Positions 8,149-16,720 are shown, numbered from the stretch's first letter. The stretch: DNA of 64,000 nucleotides from Kitasatospora sp. MAA19 (GCF_029894125.1 NZ_JARXYZ010000020.1:1-64000); one strand, 5' to 3'. Notes: a model not told the origin generated them from the sequence alone. Numbers and translations are program-made.

Positions 8149-9285
8149 TCAACTGCTGGCCAGGCGCCACAGCGATGTGACCTCCGCAGCGCGGGCAGCA
8201 TGGAGGGGATCAGTGCTGTCCGAAGCTCGCGGATGCTGCGGCCTGGTGTCGATCTTGTCCACCACGTGCAGGCCCGCTGCTTCGATGAAGGTCAGCAATT
8301 CGCGACGCGTCCTGAGTCCGAGGTGTTCGGCGAGGTCCGAGAGGATGAGCCATCCTTCACCACCTGGTTCGAGGTGGGAAGCCAGTCCGTTCAGGAAGCC
8401 GTGAAGCATGGCACTGTTCGGGTCGTAGACGCCTTGCTCGACAGCAGAGGTCGGCCGGGAGGGAATCCAAGGCGGGTTACAGACGATGAGGTGGGCGCGG
8501 CCTTCGGGGAACAACTCAGGACCCATGACATCGATGCGTTCGGTGAACTTCATTCGGTGGACGTTTTCGCGGGCACAGGACAGTGCGCGCGGGTTGATGT
8601 CGGTGGCCACAATGTGGTCGAGCCCCCGGCGGGCGAGGACGACAGCGAGTACGCCTGTCCCCGTGCCGAGGTCGAAGGCGGTACGACGACCGCCACCGTG
8701 GTTCACCGAGGCGGGCAGTGGTGTCTGTGCGACCAGATCGACGTACTCGCCCCTGATCGGGGAGAACACGCCGTAGTGCGGGTGGATGCGGGTGTTGATG
8801 GCTGGCACGACCACGCCCTTCTCGCGCCACTGCTGGGCGCCGATTACGCCCAGCAGCTCTGTGAAGGAGACCACCACAGCTTCGTGCGGTGAGCCGTACG
8901 CCTTGACGCACGCCTTACGCACATCGGGAGCTCTGCGCAGAGCCAGGTAATAGTCGTCCTCCAGCAGCACAAGGAGCCTGCTCAGCACGCGGGCCCGGTG
9001 GCTGCGGGCCCGGCGGTGCAGATGGAAGGACTCAGCCGGGCTGTCCCCCGAGCGGGGAGGTTTCCGGTCGATACGGCGGCTCATCGCGCGTAGTAGCTGC
9101 CGTGCGTTGTGGAAGTCGCCCCGCCACAGCAACGCCGTACCTTCGCAGGCAAGACGGTAGGCGGTATCGGCTTTCATGCGGTCATCCGCGACGACGACCC
9201 GTCCGGGAAGCGGTGTGGCGCTCTCGGAATGCCATCGGGCGGATCGGACAGTGTGGTCTTCGGTCCAGTGGATCGTGGACACCAC
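8149..9285 (-). CDS. Class I SAM-dependent methyltransferase (NPPW type)
   Basis: A 378-residue protein with a GAGGAG ribosome site before MVSTIHW. The N-terminal 180 residues are helical and not recognised. The Rossmann-fold methyltransferase domain has motif I AFDLGTGTGVLAVV (204-217), the acidic ribose-binding region VATDINPRAL (227-236) and motif IV NPPW (270-273). NPPY/NPPW motifs are typical of enzymes that methylate exocyclic or amide nitrogens in DNA, RNA or protein glutamine (HemK/PrmC and RsmC-like groups). The substrate cannot be read from the sequence. It stands alone between mobile-element remnants, so it may be island cargo such as a modification or resistance enzyme, which is only an inference. 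Confidence 0.8.
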   Translation of the reverse strand: MVSTIHWTEDHTVRSARWHSESATPLPGRVVVADDRMKADTAYRLACEGTALLWRGDFHNARQLLRAMSRRIDRKPPRSGDSPAESFHLHRRARSHRARVLSRLLVLLEDDYYLALRRAPDVRKACVKAYGSPHEAVVVSFTELLGVIGAQQWREKGVVVPAINTRIHPHYGVFSPIRGEYVDLVAQTPLPASVNHGGGRRTAFDLGTGTGVLAVVLARRGLDHIVATDINPRALSCARENVHRMKFTERIDVMGPELFPEGRAHLIVCNPPWIPSRPTSAVEQGVYDPNSAMLHGFLNGLASHLEPGGEGWLILSDLAEHLGLRTRRELLTFIEAAGLHVVDKIDTRPQHPRASDSTDPLHAARAAEVTSLWRLASS

Positions 9286-9348
9286 GTACTCCTCGTGATC
9301 GAACGTGCAGGGGCACGAAGAGCACTTCGACGAGGAGCAGGAGAAACG

Positions 9349-9368
9349 GCCTGTGCTACAGCACAGGC
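9349..9368. repeat. Perfect 8-bp inverted repeat
   Basis: GCCTGTGC and GCACAGGC are separated by TACA. It sits in the gap between the methyltransferase start and the recombinase remnants. It may be a hairpin or a dyad binding site; no neighbour decides which. Confidence 0.4.
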
Positions 9369-9461
9369 GCGAGTGTCAGGGCAGGCAGGGCTACCGCTCC
9401 CGCGTCGAAGCGCGAGAGGAGAAGTCGCCGAGAACCATGCCGAGTGTCACGACCAGCCCTT

Positions 9462-11966
9462 TCAGAAAGATGACGTAAGAGGCTCGCACGCTCCTGTCCT
9501 CACAGGCAAATCTGGTGCGGGTGGGGAGGAACCAGCCGAGAGTGACACCCTGTCGTAGTCCGCGACACGCCCAACGACGCCCAGCTGTCCAACTTCTTCA
9601 CAACTACTTTCCGTGGCGAAGGCAAGATGGAACGCCAACTGACAGCCATGCTCGGCTAGTTCGGATAAGCAGGCGTGCTCATGCGCGCAAGGTGTGCCGT
9701 AGGGGCGCCCGCAGGAGCCCAGCTCGACCTTCCGCTTGTCGAAGTGTTCCTGGAACTCCGACCACTCCTCGGATGTGGGGTCCCGGTACTCCTCCTCCGG
9801 CCGCAGCTGGCGACGCTGGTCGAGGAACTGCTGGTAGTGGCGCACGATGCCGTCGTCGAAGACCGCGACGTAGCCACGAGTGGTCTGGATATTCAGGTGG
9901 CCGAGCAACGCGGCACCGATGTGGATGGGCAGCCCGGAGTTGACCAAGTCCGTGGCGAAGATCCTTCGGAAGTCATGGGCGGAGAACGTCGTCCCGACGA
10001 ATTCAGGGTGGGTCTTGGCCAGCTCGGTCCAGCACTTGCGCAGGCGGCACCAGATCGTGCTGGTGCTCATCGCCTGTCGTTCCAGGCCGGTCTGGGTCTG
10101 GAACAGGTAGGGCAGGGGCGGGCACCACACCTTCTCGTGGACGTCGTACCGGCTCGCGATCGGCACCGTTCCGTAGGTGCCGCGGTGCCGGCGGATGACC
10201 TGATCGATGACGTGGAACAGTTCGGCGGACATCGGGATTACCCGCTCGCGGTCCGTCTTGGAGGGAGTGACGACCAGGAGCGCGACGACCTCGCCGTTGG
10301 GACGCTGGTAGTTGCGGACGCTCAGGTGGGTTAGTTCGGTCAGCTCCTCGATCCGCAGGCCGGCGTGCCGGAGCGTTTCGACGACGGCCCAGTCCCAGAA
10401 GGCCGCGGTCTCGTCCCGGGTGACGGCGACGAGCTCGCCGGTGTCCCGGTTGACCGCCCGCACGGGGAAGGACTTCTCCGTCTTTGCCCGCTTGAGGTCG
10501 TACTCGCTGGCGGTGCGCTGCCACTGTGCGTCGGCGGCGGTGAACCGCTCACCGGGTTCGACGGCCTGGGCGGCGGTGAGGATCTCGCGCAGTCGCATCC
10601 ACCGGTTGGTGACGTGGTCAACCAGCAGGGGCAGCAGAGGCTGGCGGACTCGGGTGCGTTCGGCCATCCGTGCGTTGATCTCGCGGCGGCGGACGTTGAA
10701 CCAGCGCAGTTCGGCATCCCGGATGGGACAGGGCACCGACCACGCCGCCCAGCGCTCGGGTTCGGCGACCGCCCAGCTCTGCAAGTCCAGGTAGAAGGTG
10801 CGGACCTTGAGCAGCACGCCGTCCATGTCGAGCCGGGGCCGCCCGCCCGGCAGGACGGAGATGGTCTCCTTCCACTGCTGGTAGGTCTCCTCGCTCAGCC
10901 GCAGGTCGGTTTGGTCGGGGTTGACCTTCTCGACATTGCTCCAGAACGTGCCGGGCAGTACCCGGGCCAGCTGCCGCAGCGAGGAGTGGTCCAGGTCGGC
11001 GGCGCGGCGGCGAAGGTAGTCCACCAGCAGGTTGCGCACGTTGATGTTGCGCAGCTGCTGCCGGTCGACGAGTTCCTCGACGCTCTTCTGCCCGCCAACG
11101 AGGGCGGCCCGCAAGACGTGCGGAGCCGACGGCGGGAAGTGTCCCGACTCGTAGAGGATGTGCCAGGCCGCGATCGCCGCGTAGTTGTACTCCTGGCCGC
11201 GCTTGGTGGCCCCGCGGGTGAGCTGCTTGCGCCGCGACTCCAGCGAGTAGTGCAGCAGCACTTCGGGCGTCAGGTCTGCCAGAGAGATCCCGAACACCGT
11301 CAGGGCGCAGGAGACGTCGAACAGCGCGGTGCGCCGGGCCGCCGGGGTCGCGTCGGAGGCTTCGACCGCGGCGTGGAACTTGTCCAGCTGCGGGTCCTTG
11401 GCCACCAGGCGGAAGTCGAGGGCGTAGTTCGGGTAGGTGTGCCCGCGGAAGGAGTCCAGGCTCGGACGGATCACCCGCAGGCAGAACAACTGGCGGGTGC
11501 CCGAGATGAACAGCTTGCGCAGCTTCTTGTCCTCGCCGCCCAGGTCGCCGGGATTCGTGCCGTACTCGTCCAGTCCGGCCGCCACCCATCGCTGCTGCCA
11601 GGTAGTGCCGGGGAAACGCTGGAGGTGTTCAAGAATCGTCACCGTGCTGAGGCAGCGCAGTCGGCGCCGCTCAAGGCCCTCGTCGTCCCAGGCCGCCACG
11701 GCCGCGTCAGCCACCTTGGCCAGCGAAGCCCGGGAGAGGTCACCGGCCGGACGGGGCGGGTTCTCCGGCTCGGGCGGCGGCGCGGGCTGGATGACCTTGG
11801 TGTAGGCGAACGCCTGCGGGGACGCCGGCACCGGGTCCCGCTGACCGGTGCCCTTGGTGATCACCCACAAGCGTCCGGCCGACCAGTCGACGTCTTCCAG
11901 GCGCACCCCGAGCAGTTCGCTGGCGCGGGCGCCGGAGCTGACGTAGCAGGGCGCGGTCCCGGTCAC
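9462..11966 (-). pseudogene. TnpB-like tyrosine recombinase fused to a TnpA fragment
   Basis: This frame joins two recombinase genes. Its first 55 or so codons (SSGARASELLGVRLEDVDW, LWVITKGTGQRDPVP) are the middle of a TnpA-like enzyme. From about 11800 it continues with the N-terminus of a large TnpB-like enzyme (ILEHLQRFPGTTWQQRW). The TnpB catalytic region looks complete: Arg in RIEELTEL, HDFRR, and GHLNIQTTRGYVAVF with the candidate tyrosine. After HEHAC (about 9668) similarity stops and an unrelated tail follows, so the cysteine-rich C-terminal extension is lost. Tn554-type recombinases need TnpA, TnpB and often TnpC together; here TnpA is broken and TnpC lies 8 kb away, truncated. I judge the element dead. 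Confidence 0.75.
9546..9659 (+). pseudogene. Short 3' gene remnant of unknown origin
   Basis: A frame open from 9546 reads VVRDTPNDAQLSNFFTTTFR, then GEGKMERQLTAMLG and a stop at 9657. Codon use and residue mix look like a real protein C-terminus, but only 37 codons remain and I cannot name the family. It runs antisense to the odd tail of the recombinase below and ends right where that recombinase loses similarity, so the tail of the latter is probably just the reverse strand of this remnant. Confidence 0.4.
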
Positions 11967-12627
11967 ACCCCATCTGCGCGAAGAGCTCGTCCCACAGCCG
12001 GTCTGGGATGGCCCGGGGCTGGCGGTCGGGCACCTTCGGCCGCAGGCGGCCCCGCCGGGTGGGCACCGGTGCTTCCAGCGGGGAGCGGTGGGCCAGTCGG
12101 GCTCTGCGGTCCCGGCTCTCCGGCACCGGGTTGATCAGTGGCCCGCGGCCGTAGTGCTGGTGGAAGGCGTAGAAGCCGTGCACCACGGTCAACGCGTGGG
12201 CGATCGTCCTGGGCGCGTACCCGTCGCGCAACGTGGTCTTGCCCGTCTTCGGATTGACCACGCCCGCGGGCATCGAGTCCGGCCGCGAGCGGCGCCGCTG
12301 CGGATTCGGCGCCGTACGCAGCCAGCCGACCATCGCGGTCGTCTCCGCCTCGGTCGCCTGTTCCCAGCCGACATCCACCGCCCACAGCACCCGGAACCAG
12401 CGCAGCAGGTCGTACCCGTAGCTGCGGCCCGTCAGCGCGCTCGCGTCGCCGAGCGCAAGATCCCGCAGGTACCGGCTCACCGGCTCGATCTCCCGACCGG
12501 CCGCATCGACCAGGAACCACGGCAGCGAAGGTCTCGCCCCCTTCACCACCGCACCGACCGACGGCAACCGACCGCAGCCATCCATCAGATCCCGATGTAC
12601 GGAGGACATTCCATGAAACGAGGACAT
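11950..12627 (-). pseudogene. N-terminal part of a TnpA-like tyrosine recombinase, frameshifted
   Basis: The start is probably the ATG giving MSSFHGMSSVHRD, with GAGG about 8 bases upstream. The SAM-like N-terminal domain is clear: RYLRDLALGDASALTGRSYG, DLLRWFRVLWAVDVGWEQAT, HALTVVHGFYAFHQHYGRGP. It runs to DRLWDELFAQMGCDRDRALL, where the reading frame shifts at about 11950: the expected next residues (YVSSGARASELLGV) continue in another frame. A deletion of a few bases explains this. Together with the fusion at about 11800, only about two thirds of the gene survives. Confidence 0.75.
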
Positions 12628-12760
12628 GCCGAGATCCTCGGCACCCACCAGCCGGAACACCAGCGGATCACCAACTTGGTGCAGTCAACAGACCAGGCCT
12701 GGCACCACATCTTCGAGACCTGCGCCGCCTTGATCGTCGCGGCGTGACTCCGTCAACCGC

Positions 12761-13474
12761 TCACGCCGGCCCGCCGTGGCGGGCCGCGGCGACCCGAAGC
12801 CGCCTAGGGTCCTTGACCAGCAGCCACCCCCGGCGGCCCCCCGGAGTCGCTCCGAACGGAGGCATCGCCAGAACCTGCCGCAGCCGCCTGGCGCCGATAC
12901 CCAGGCAAGCGGCCAGGTCCTGCCGGCAGACCTTCAGGTAGACGCCGTCGTCGCTCCACTGCGCCGTCCCGTCGTTGCCGAGCAGCGGTACCAGCACACA
13001 CGCGAGCCGCGCCAGGTCATCACCGGCCCGCGACAGCATCTGAGCCTCCCGCTCCCGGCCGGCGATGTACGACGAGACCGCCAGCCCCCATTCGCGCTGG
13101 AACGCCGGGCTCCGGAACCTCTCCCCCGGCACGATCGCCACCTCGCACGCCGTGCACGCCCGCACGGTGGCCGTCCGCACACCGGGGCCGAGCACCGCGA
13201 GATCCCCGACGAGGTCGCCGCCGCGCCGGAAGGCGAGCAGCCTCAACAGGATGCTCGACCCGTCGCCGGCCTGCCTGACCCCCACCACGCCCCTGACGAC
13301 GACCACCACGTAGTCGCCCGTCTCCCCCTGATGCATCAGGGGCCAGCCCACCGGTCGCTCGATGATCGCGAGACCGCCGAGGAAGCGTTCCCATGCGGGT
13401 TCACCGACGCGCTCCCGAAACGTCCTGCTCGGGCCGAACAACGGCTCCGGCGCGGAGTTGTTACACAAGGTCAT
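12761..13474 (-). CDS. Crp/Fnr family regulator with intact cyclic-nucleotide pocket
   Basis: A 237-residue regulator: N-terminal cyclic-nucleotide-binding beta-barrel, dimerisation helix and C-terminal winged helix. The phosphate-binding cassette reads GGDLVGDLAVLGPGVRTATV (85-104). It keeps the pattern of known cNMP binders (G-[ED]-L-x-[GA]-[ED]-L-A-x-L ... R-[ST]-A-[TS]-V), including the arginine that grips the cyclic phosphate. The recognition helix region is CRQDLAACLGIGARRLRQVL (183-202). The gene is divergent from a predicted nucleotide cyclase, 252 bases apart, with a Crp-type palindrome between. I infer that it senses the cyclase product and controls the cassette. No strong ribosome site is seen before the ATG, so the message may be leaderless. 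Neighbours on the other side are recombinase remnants. Confidence 0.85.
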   Translation of the reverse strand: MTLCNNSAPEPLFGPSRTFRERVGEPAWERFLGGLAIIERPVGWPLMHQGETGDYVVVVVRGVVGVRQAGDGSSILLRLLAFRRGGDLVGDLAVLGPGVRTATVRACTACEVAIVPGERFRSPAFQREWGLAVSSYIAGREREAQMLSRAGDDLARLACVLVPLLGNDGTAQWSDDGVYLKVCRQDLAACLGIGARRLRQVLAMPPFGATPGGRRGWLLVKDPRRLRVAAARHGGPA

Positions 13475-13596
13475 GCCGGGAGAGTAGAGGAGCGATCGCC
13501 AACCGGGCTTGGGGTAAAGCCAGTTGACGAATGCGCCGGGACCCGGCCGGCGCCGGCTGCTACCCTGCCGCGCCTCCGAGCCGCCCGCGAACAGGG

Positions 13597-13612
13597 TGTG
13601 GCGCAGGCCACA
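13597..13612. promoter_or_regulatory. Crp-type palindromic operator
   Basis: TGTGGC and GCCACA are a perfect inverted repeat around GCAG. The site fits the TGTG(A)-N6-(T)CACA half-site plan of CRP proteins and the GTG-N6-GNCAC pattern I recall for Streptomyces Crp. It lies about midway between the divergent Crp-like gene and the cyclase operon, 114 bases from the cyclase start, where it could control both. Confidence 0.6.
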
Positions 13613-13726
13613 TCCTCAAGCGGTCGCGGGCCCCCTGATCCTGGCCGCCCACCCGCAGACTCTTCGTCGTCAGCCCGGCCGTCACCAGGCTGTCCGCCCC
13701 CTCTCCTCCTCTCCCGGGAGACCGCC

Positions 13727-14515
13727 TTGCCCGAACCCCCGTCACTCCCCGGCGCCTCCAGCCAGCCCCTGCCGCCGCTCTCGGGCCTGCTCTGTGTGGA
13801 TCTGAAAGGCTTCACCGAGTTGCCCGGCGCGGTCCACGCGTCGGTCAGCGCCTACCTTGAGCCCGTCATCGACGCCGCCCTCACCGCAGCCGGCCTCGAC
13901 GGCATCCGGACCGCGAAGCGCTTCCTTGCCAACTCCGGCGACGGGGTCGCGTTCGGCTTCGATCCCGCCCTGCTGGGCTTCGTCGTCCACCCTTTCCTCG
14001 ACCGCCTCGACGAGGAACTCGGCAAGCACAACGCCGATTCGGGTCACATTCGGCTCCGGATGCGGGCCGGCATCCACTCCGGCCACGTCACCCCTGAAAG
14101 CGCCCCCGGCGAGGGCAACGGACCGGCGAGGAACGAGTTGCACCGGTTGCTCGACTCCCGGGAGATCAAGGCCGTGCTGGCCAGGGCCAGTTCCGAGACG
14201 ACGCACCTGGTGGCGATCATCTCCGACCGGGTGTACGAGGACGTGGTCGCCTCGCAGCACACCGGCCTGCACCCGGACCGGTTCCAGAGCGTCCTGGCGA
14301 CCGTCCCCGGAAAGGCGTTCGCCCGGAGGGCCTGGCTCTACGTCCCGACCCCCTCCGGAAACCTCCTCGCCACACCCGGCTGTGTCCCGTCCCGCCGTCC
14401 CAGCGCGCTCAGGGGGCTCTTCACCGCGTTCGGCCGCCTGAGCTCGAAGATCAATCCCCTTCTCGACCGCATCGACCCGCACCGTTCGACTGGAGGAACC
14501 GACTCATGGCTCTGA
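13727..14515 (+). CDS. Predicted class III-type nucleotide cyclase
   Basis: A 262-residue soluble protein starting at TTG, six bases after GGGAG. The core has the marks of a class III adenylate/guanylate cyclase: metal Asp25 in CVDLKGFTELP, second metal Asp72 in NSGDGVAFGF, and the catalytic N-x3-R pair Asn136/Arg140 in ARNELHRLLDS. No membrane segment or receptor domain is visible, so it is a minimal cyclase, with a basic C-terminal tail of about 60 residues. Minimal cyclases of this type make cCMP or cUMP in Pycsar defence systems; the base specificity here cannot be predicted. It heads a four-gene operon: its last 10 bases overlap the next start. A divergent Crp-like protein with an intact cNMP pocket is the obvious receptor. 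Diverged enough that homology searching is advisable. Confidence 0.7.
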   Translation: MPEPPSLPGASSQPLPPLSGLLCVDLKGFTELPGAVHASVSAYLEPVIDAALTAAGLDGIRTAKRFLANSGDGVAFGFDPALLGFVVHPFLDRLDEELGKHNADSGHIRLRMRAGIHSGHVTPESAPGEGNGPARNELHRLLDSREIKAVLARASSETTHLVAIISDRVYEDVVASQHTGLHPDRFQSVLATVPGKAFARRAWLYVPTPSGNLLATPGCVPSRRPSALRGLFTAFGRLSSKINPLLDRIDPHRSTGGTDSWL

Positions 14516-15258
14516 TCCCGTACAACAGCGTGCTCGACGTCATCCACGCGCGGGTGACCAGCGCCGCCCACCTGCGACCGGGTGCCCTCCCGGTCGAGGT
14601 GGGCGGCGAGACCGTCCACCTCGACCTGCCTCAAGCCCGGGCGGCGCTGTACGAGCAGCCGGTGGACGAGGCGCTGCGCAACGAGGTCTGGCGCGGGGCC
14701 GTCGCGCTGGCCCAGCACGACGCGCTGGCGGCGGCCATCGGCTCGACCGAGGTCACCGGGTGGGTCGAGGCCGTCGTCTGGCTCGCCCTGCCGCACCTCG
14801 GCCGGATCGCCCGTCAGGCATCGGCCCGCCTGGGCGCGGACCGGCGGGACGTCGAGTCCGAGGTCACGCTCGCGATCGTCGAGCGGCTGGCCGAGGTGTC
14901 GGCGGACGACCCCGACGTCGGAATGGATCTACTCCGGACGGCCGGCCGCCGGGGGTGGGAGTTCGCCCGCCGGTCGGCCTCCGGAGGACAGCCGGTGGAA
15001 GACATCGTCGCCGTGGCCGACGCCCGCACCGCCGAGTCGGCCGAGGACTTCTGGGAGCTCACGATCACCCCGCCGGACCGCGTGGACGGCCTGGCCGCGC
15101 CGTTGCGCCTCACCTCCCGCTCGACCGTGGAGGGCGCCCGACTCAGTGAACTCGCTGACCACCTCGGCCTGCGCGAGGTGGTCCACCGCGCCCACCGGCC
15201 GCACCGCGGCCCGCGGCTCGGGTCGCTCTCCCTCCGCTCGGCGGGGGTCGGCCGGTGA
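14506..15258 (+). CDS. Sigma-factor-like regulatory protein
   Basis: A 250-residue protein starting at ATG 14506, with GGAGGA eight bases upstream, overlapping the cyclase end by 10 bases. Residues 85-155 (LPHLGRIARQASARLGADRR, DVESEVTLAIVERLAEV) resemble the helical core of diverged sigma factors, including the DvEsE stretch common in such streptomycete proteins. Residues 205-235 (RSTVEGARLSELADHLGLRE) resemble a sigma region 4 helix-turn-helix that then runs out of pattern (VVHRAHRPHRGPRLGS), as if diverged or frameshifted near the end. It may direct or modulate transcription of the operon. Assignment is by pattern only. Confidence 0.55.
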   Translation: MALIPYNSVLDVIHARVTSAAHLRPGALPVEVGGETVHLDLPQARAALYEQPVDEALRNEVWRGAVALAQHDALAAAIGSTEVTGWVEAVVWLALPHLGRIARQASARLGADRRDVESEVTLAIVERLAEVSADDPDVGMDLLRTAGRRGWEFARRSASGGQPVEDIVAVADARTAESAEDFWELTITPPDRVDGLAAPLRLTSRSTVEGARLSELADHLGLREVVHRAHRPHRGPRLGSLSLRSAGVGR

Positions 15259-15551
15259 CCGCCCGTGCCGGTGGCCCGATGACCTTTCCCGAGTTGTTCG
15301 ACCTCCCGCTGGTCGTCGACCTGCGCACCGCAGCCCGGGCGTTCGGCATCTGCCAGGCCACCGCTTACCGACTCATCCACCGCGACGCGTTCCCCTGCCC
15401 GGTGGTCCGCACCGGATACCGCTACCGGGTGCCCACCGTCGGCCTGCTCAGCGCCCTGGGCATCGAGGACCTCCCCGTCTACGCATCCGACCTGGACCCC
15501 TGGGTCAGCGCCCCGCCCCTGCCCGGTCTCGAATGGAAGGACCTCGCATGA
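15255..15551 (+). CDS. Small helix-turn-helix DNA-binding protein
   Basis: A 98-residue protein whose GTG start overlaps the preceding stop (GTGA). The HTH is clear: VDLRTAARAFGICQATAYRL then IHRDAFPCPVVRTGYRYRVP (residues 20-60), close to the excisionase/MerR-like fold of small proteins often found beside streptomycete integrases and sigma-like genes. An internal ATG at 15279 (MTFPELFDLP) is an alternative start. It could be an accessory regulator of the cassette or a relic excisionase. The stop overlaps the next ATG (ATGA). Confidence 0.7.
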   Translation: MTARAGGPMTFPELFDLPLVVDLRTAARAFGICQATAYRLIHRDAFPCPVVRTGYRYRVPTVGLLSALGIEDLPVYASDLDPWVSAPPLPGLEWKDLA

Positions 15552-16720
15552 TCGCCATGACCGCGACCGCCCAACCGGAGCCGCCTCGACCGGAGCCGCT
15601 CCAGCCGGAGGTGCCCGAGGAGTTGCTGACCTGCTTCGTGATCGGCCCGATCGGGGACCGCCACGCCGAGGTCGGCAGCCCGGCCCGGCAGGCGTACGAG
15701 ACGTCCCTCGAGACCTTCGAGGAAGTCATCGGCCCGGCCTGTGCCGCCTTCCGCGTCCAGGCGGTGCGCGCGGACCAGATCCAGCAGGCCGGGGAGATCA
15801 CCGAGCAGATCTGCCGCCACGTGCTGCAGTCCGACATCGTCATCGCCGATGTGACCGGCGGAAACGCCAACGTGATGTACGAACTCGGCCTCCGGCACAC
15901 GACCGGCCGTCTCACCATCCACATCGGCGAGCACGGACGGCTGCCGTTCGACATCTCGCCCATCCGGACGATCCTGTTCAAGCGCTCCCGCAGTGGACTG
16001 GTGAACGCCCGCAACGAGTTGCAGGAGGCGCTGGAACGGGGGATCCGGGAGGGGTTCGCCCCGCTCACCCCAGCGAGGATCCTGCTCGGTCTCCGTTCTC
16101 CGGACGGGGTCGAAGTCTCTCCGGACGGGACCGAGGTCGAGGTGTCGGCGAAGCCGCGACCGGACGAGGCGGACGCGCCCGGTCTGATCGACCTCTTCGC
16201 CACGGTCGAGGCCGAGATGGACCTGATGACGGAGGGCATCGAAACCATGACCGGCCTGGTCAACACCATCGGCACCCTGGCCGAGGAGTTCGGACCGGAC
16301 ATGAAGCGCGCCTCGGCGAACGGTGCGCCACCGTCCGCCGCGCTCGCGACGGCCAGGCGCTTCGGCGCCGCCCTCAGCCGCCCAGCGGCCGAACTCAAGT
16401 TGTGCGCGGCGGAGTTCACCACGCGCATGTCGAACATCGACGCGACCGTGCACGCCTCGCTGGACATGTTCCAGCACCTGCCGCAGACCGGGGACGGCCA
16501 GGAGACCCACGGTTTCCTGCACCAGCTCATCGACATGTCCCAGGCCTCGCGCGAGGGTCTGGAGACGCTTCGGCTCTTCCGGATGATGATGGAGTGGCTC
16601 ACCAACGTGAGTCGTGACCTGCGGGCCCCGGCCAGGGACATCATGGCCGCGCTCGACCTGGTCACCGCCGCGATGGTGCGGGTCGAGAGTTGGGATCAGC
16701 GGGCCCGGGCGCTGGTCTGA
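15548..16720 (+). CDS. Nucleoside deoxyribosyltransferase/TIR-like domain protein (possible effector)
   Basis: A 390-residue protein that starts at ATG overlapping the preceding stop. After a Pro/Glu-rich leader, residues 28-150 form a Rossmann-like domain: CFVIGPIG (29-36), DIVIADVTGGNANVMYELGL (96-115) and FDISPIRTILF. The N-x-N-V-x-Y-E-L-G motif with Glu112 is the catalytic signature of nucleoside 2-deoxyribosyltransferase-like domains, which are related to TIR domains and are used as NAD- or nucleotide-cleaving effectors in bacterial conflict systems. Residues 215-390 are helical, with possible coiled coils (FATVEAEMDLMTEGIETMTG). No cNMP-binding domain is seen, so the effector, if it is one, would be controlled through transcription or a partner. 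Enzymatic activity is an inference. Confidence 0.65.
   Translation: MIAMTATAQPEPPRPEPLQPEVPEELLTCFVIGPIGDRHAEVGSPARQAYETSLETFEEVIGPACAAFRVQAVRADQIQQAGEITEQICRHVLQSDIVIADVTGGNANVMYELGLRHTTGRLTIHIGEHGRLPFDISPIRTILFKRSRSGLVNARNELQEALERGIREGFAPLTPARILLGLRSPDGVEVSPDGTEVEVSAKPRPDEADAPGLIDLFATVEAEMDLMTEGIETMTGLVNTIGTLAEEFGPDMKRASANGAPPSAALATARRFGAALSRPAAELKLCAAEFTTRMSNIDATVHASLDMFQHLPQTGDGQETHGFLHQLIDMSQASREGLETLRLFRMMMEWLTNVSRDLRAPARDIMAALDLVTAAMVRVESWDQRARALV

Noticed and set aside
10365-12134. 589-codon plus-strand frame over the recombinase remnants
   Set aside because: Antisense shadow of TnpA/TnpB sequence, with Gly/Arg/Val-rich composition and no ribosome site.
12613-12747. 44-codon plus-strand frame with a plausible look (MKRGHAEILGTHQPEHQRIT)
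   Set aside because: It overlaps the TnpA start on the other strand and has no ribosome site or recognisable relative; too weak to call.
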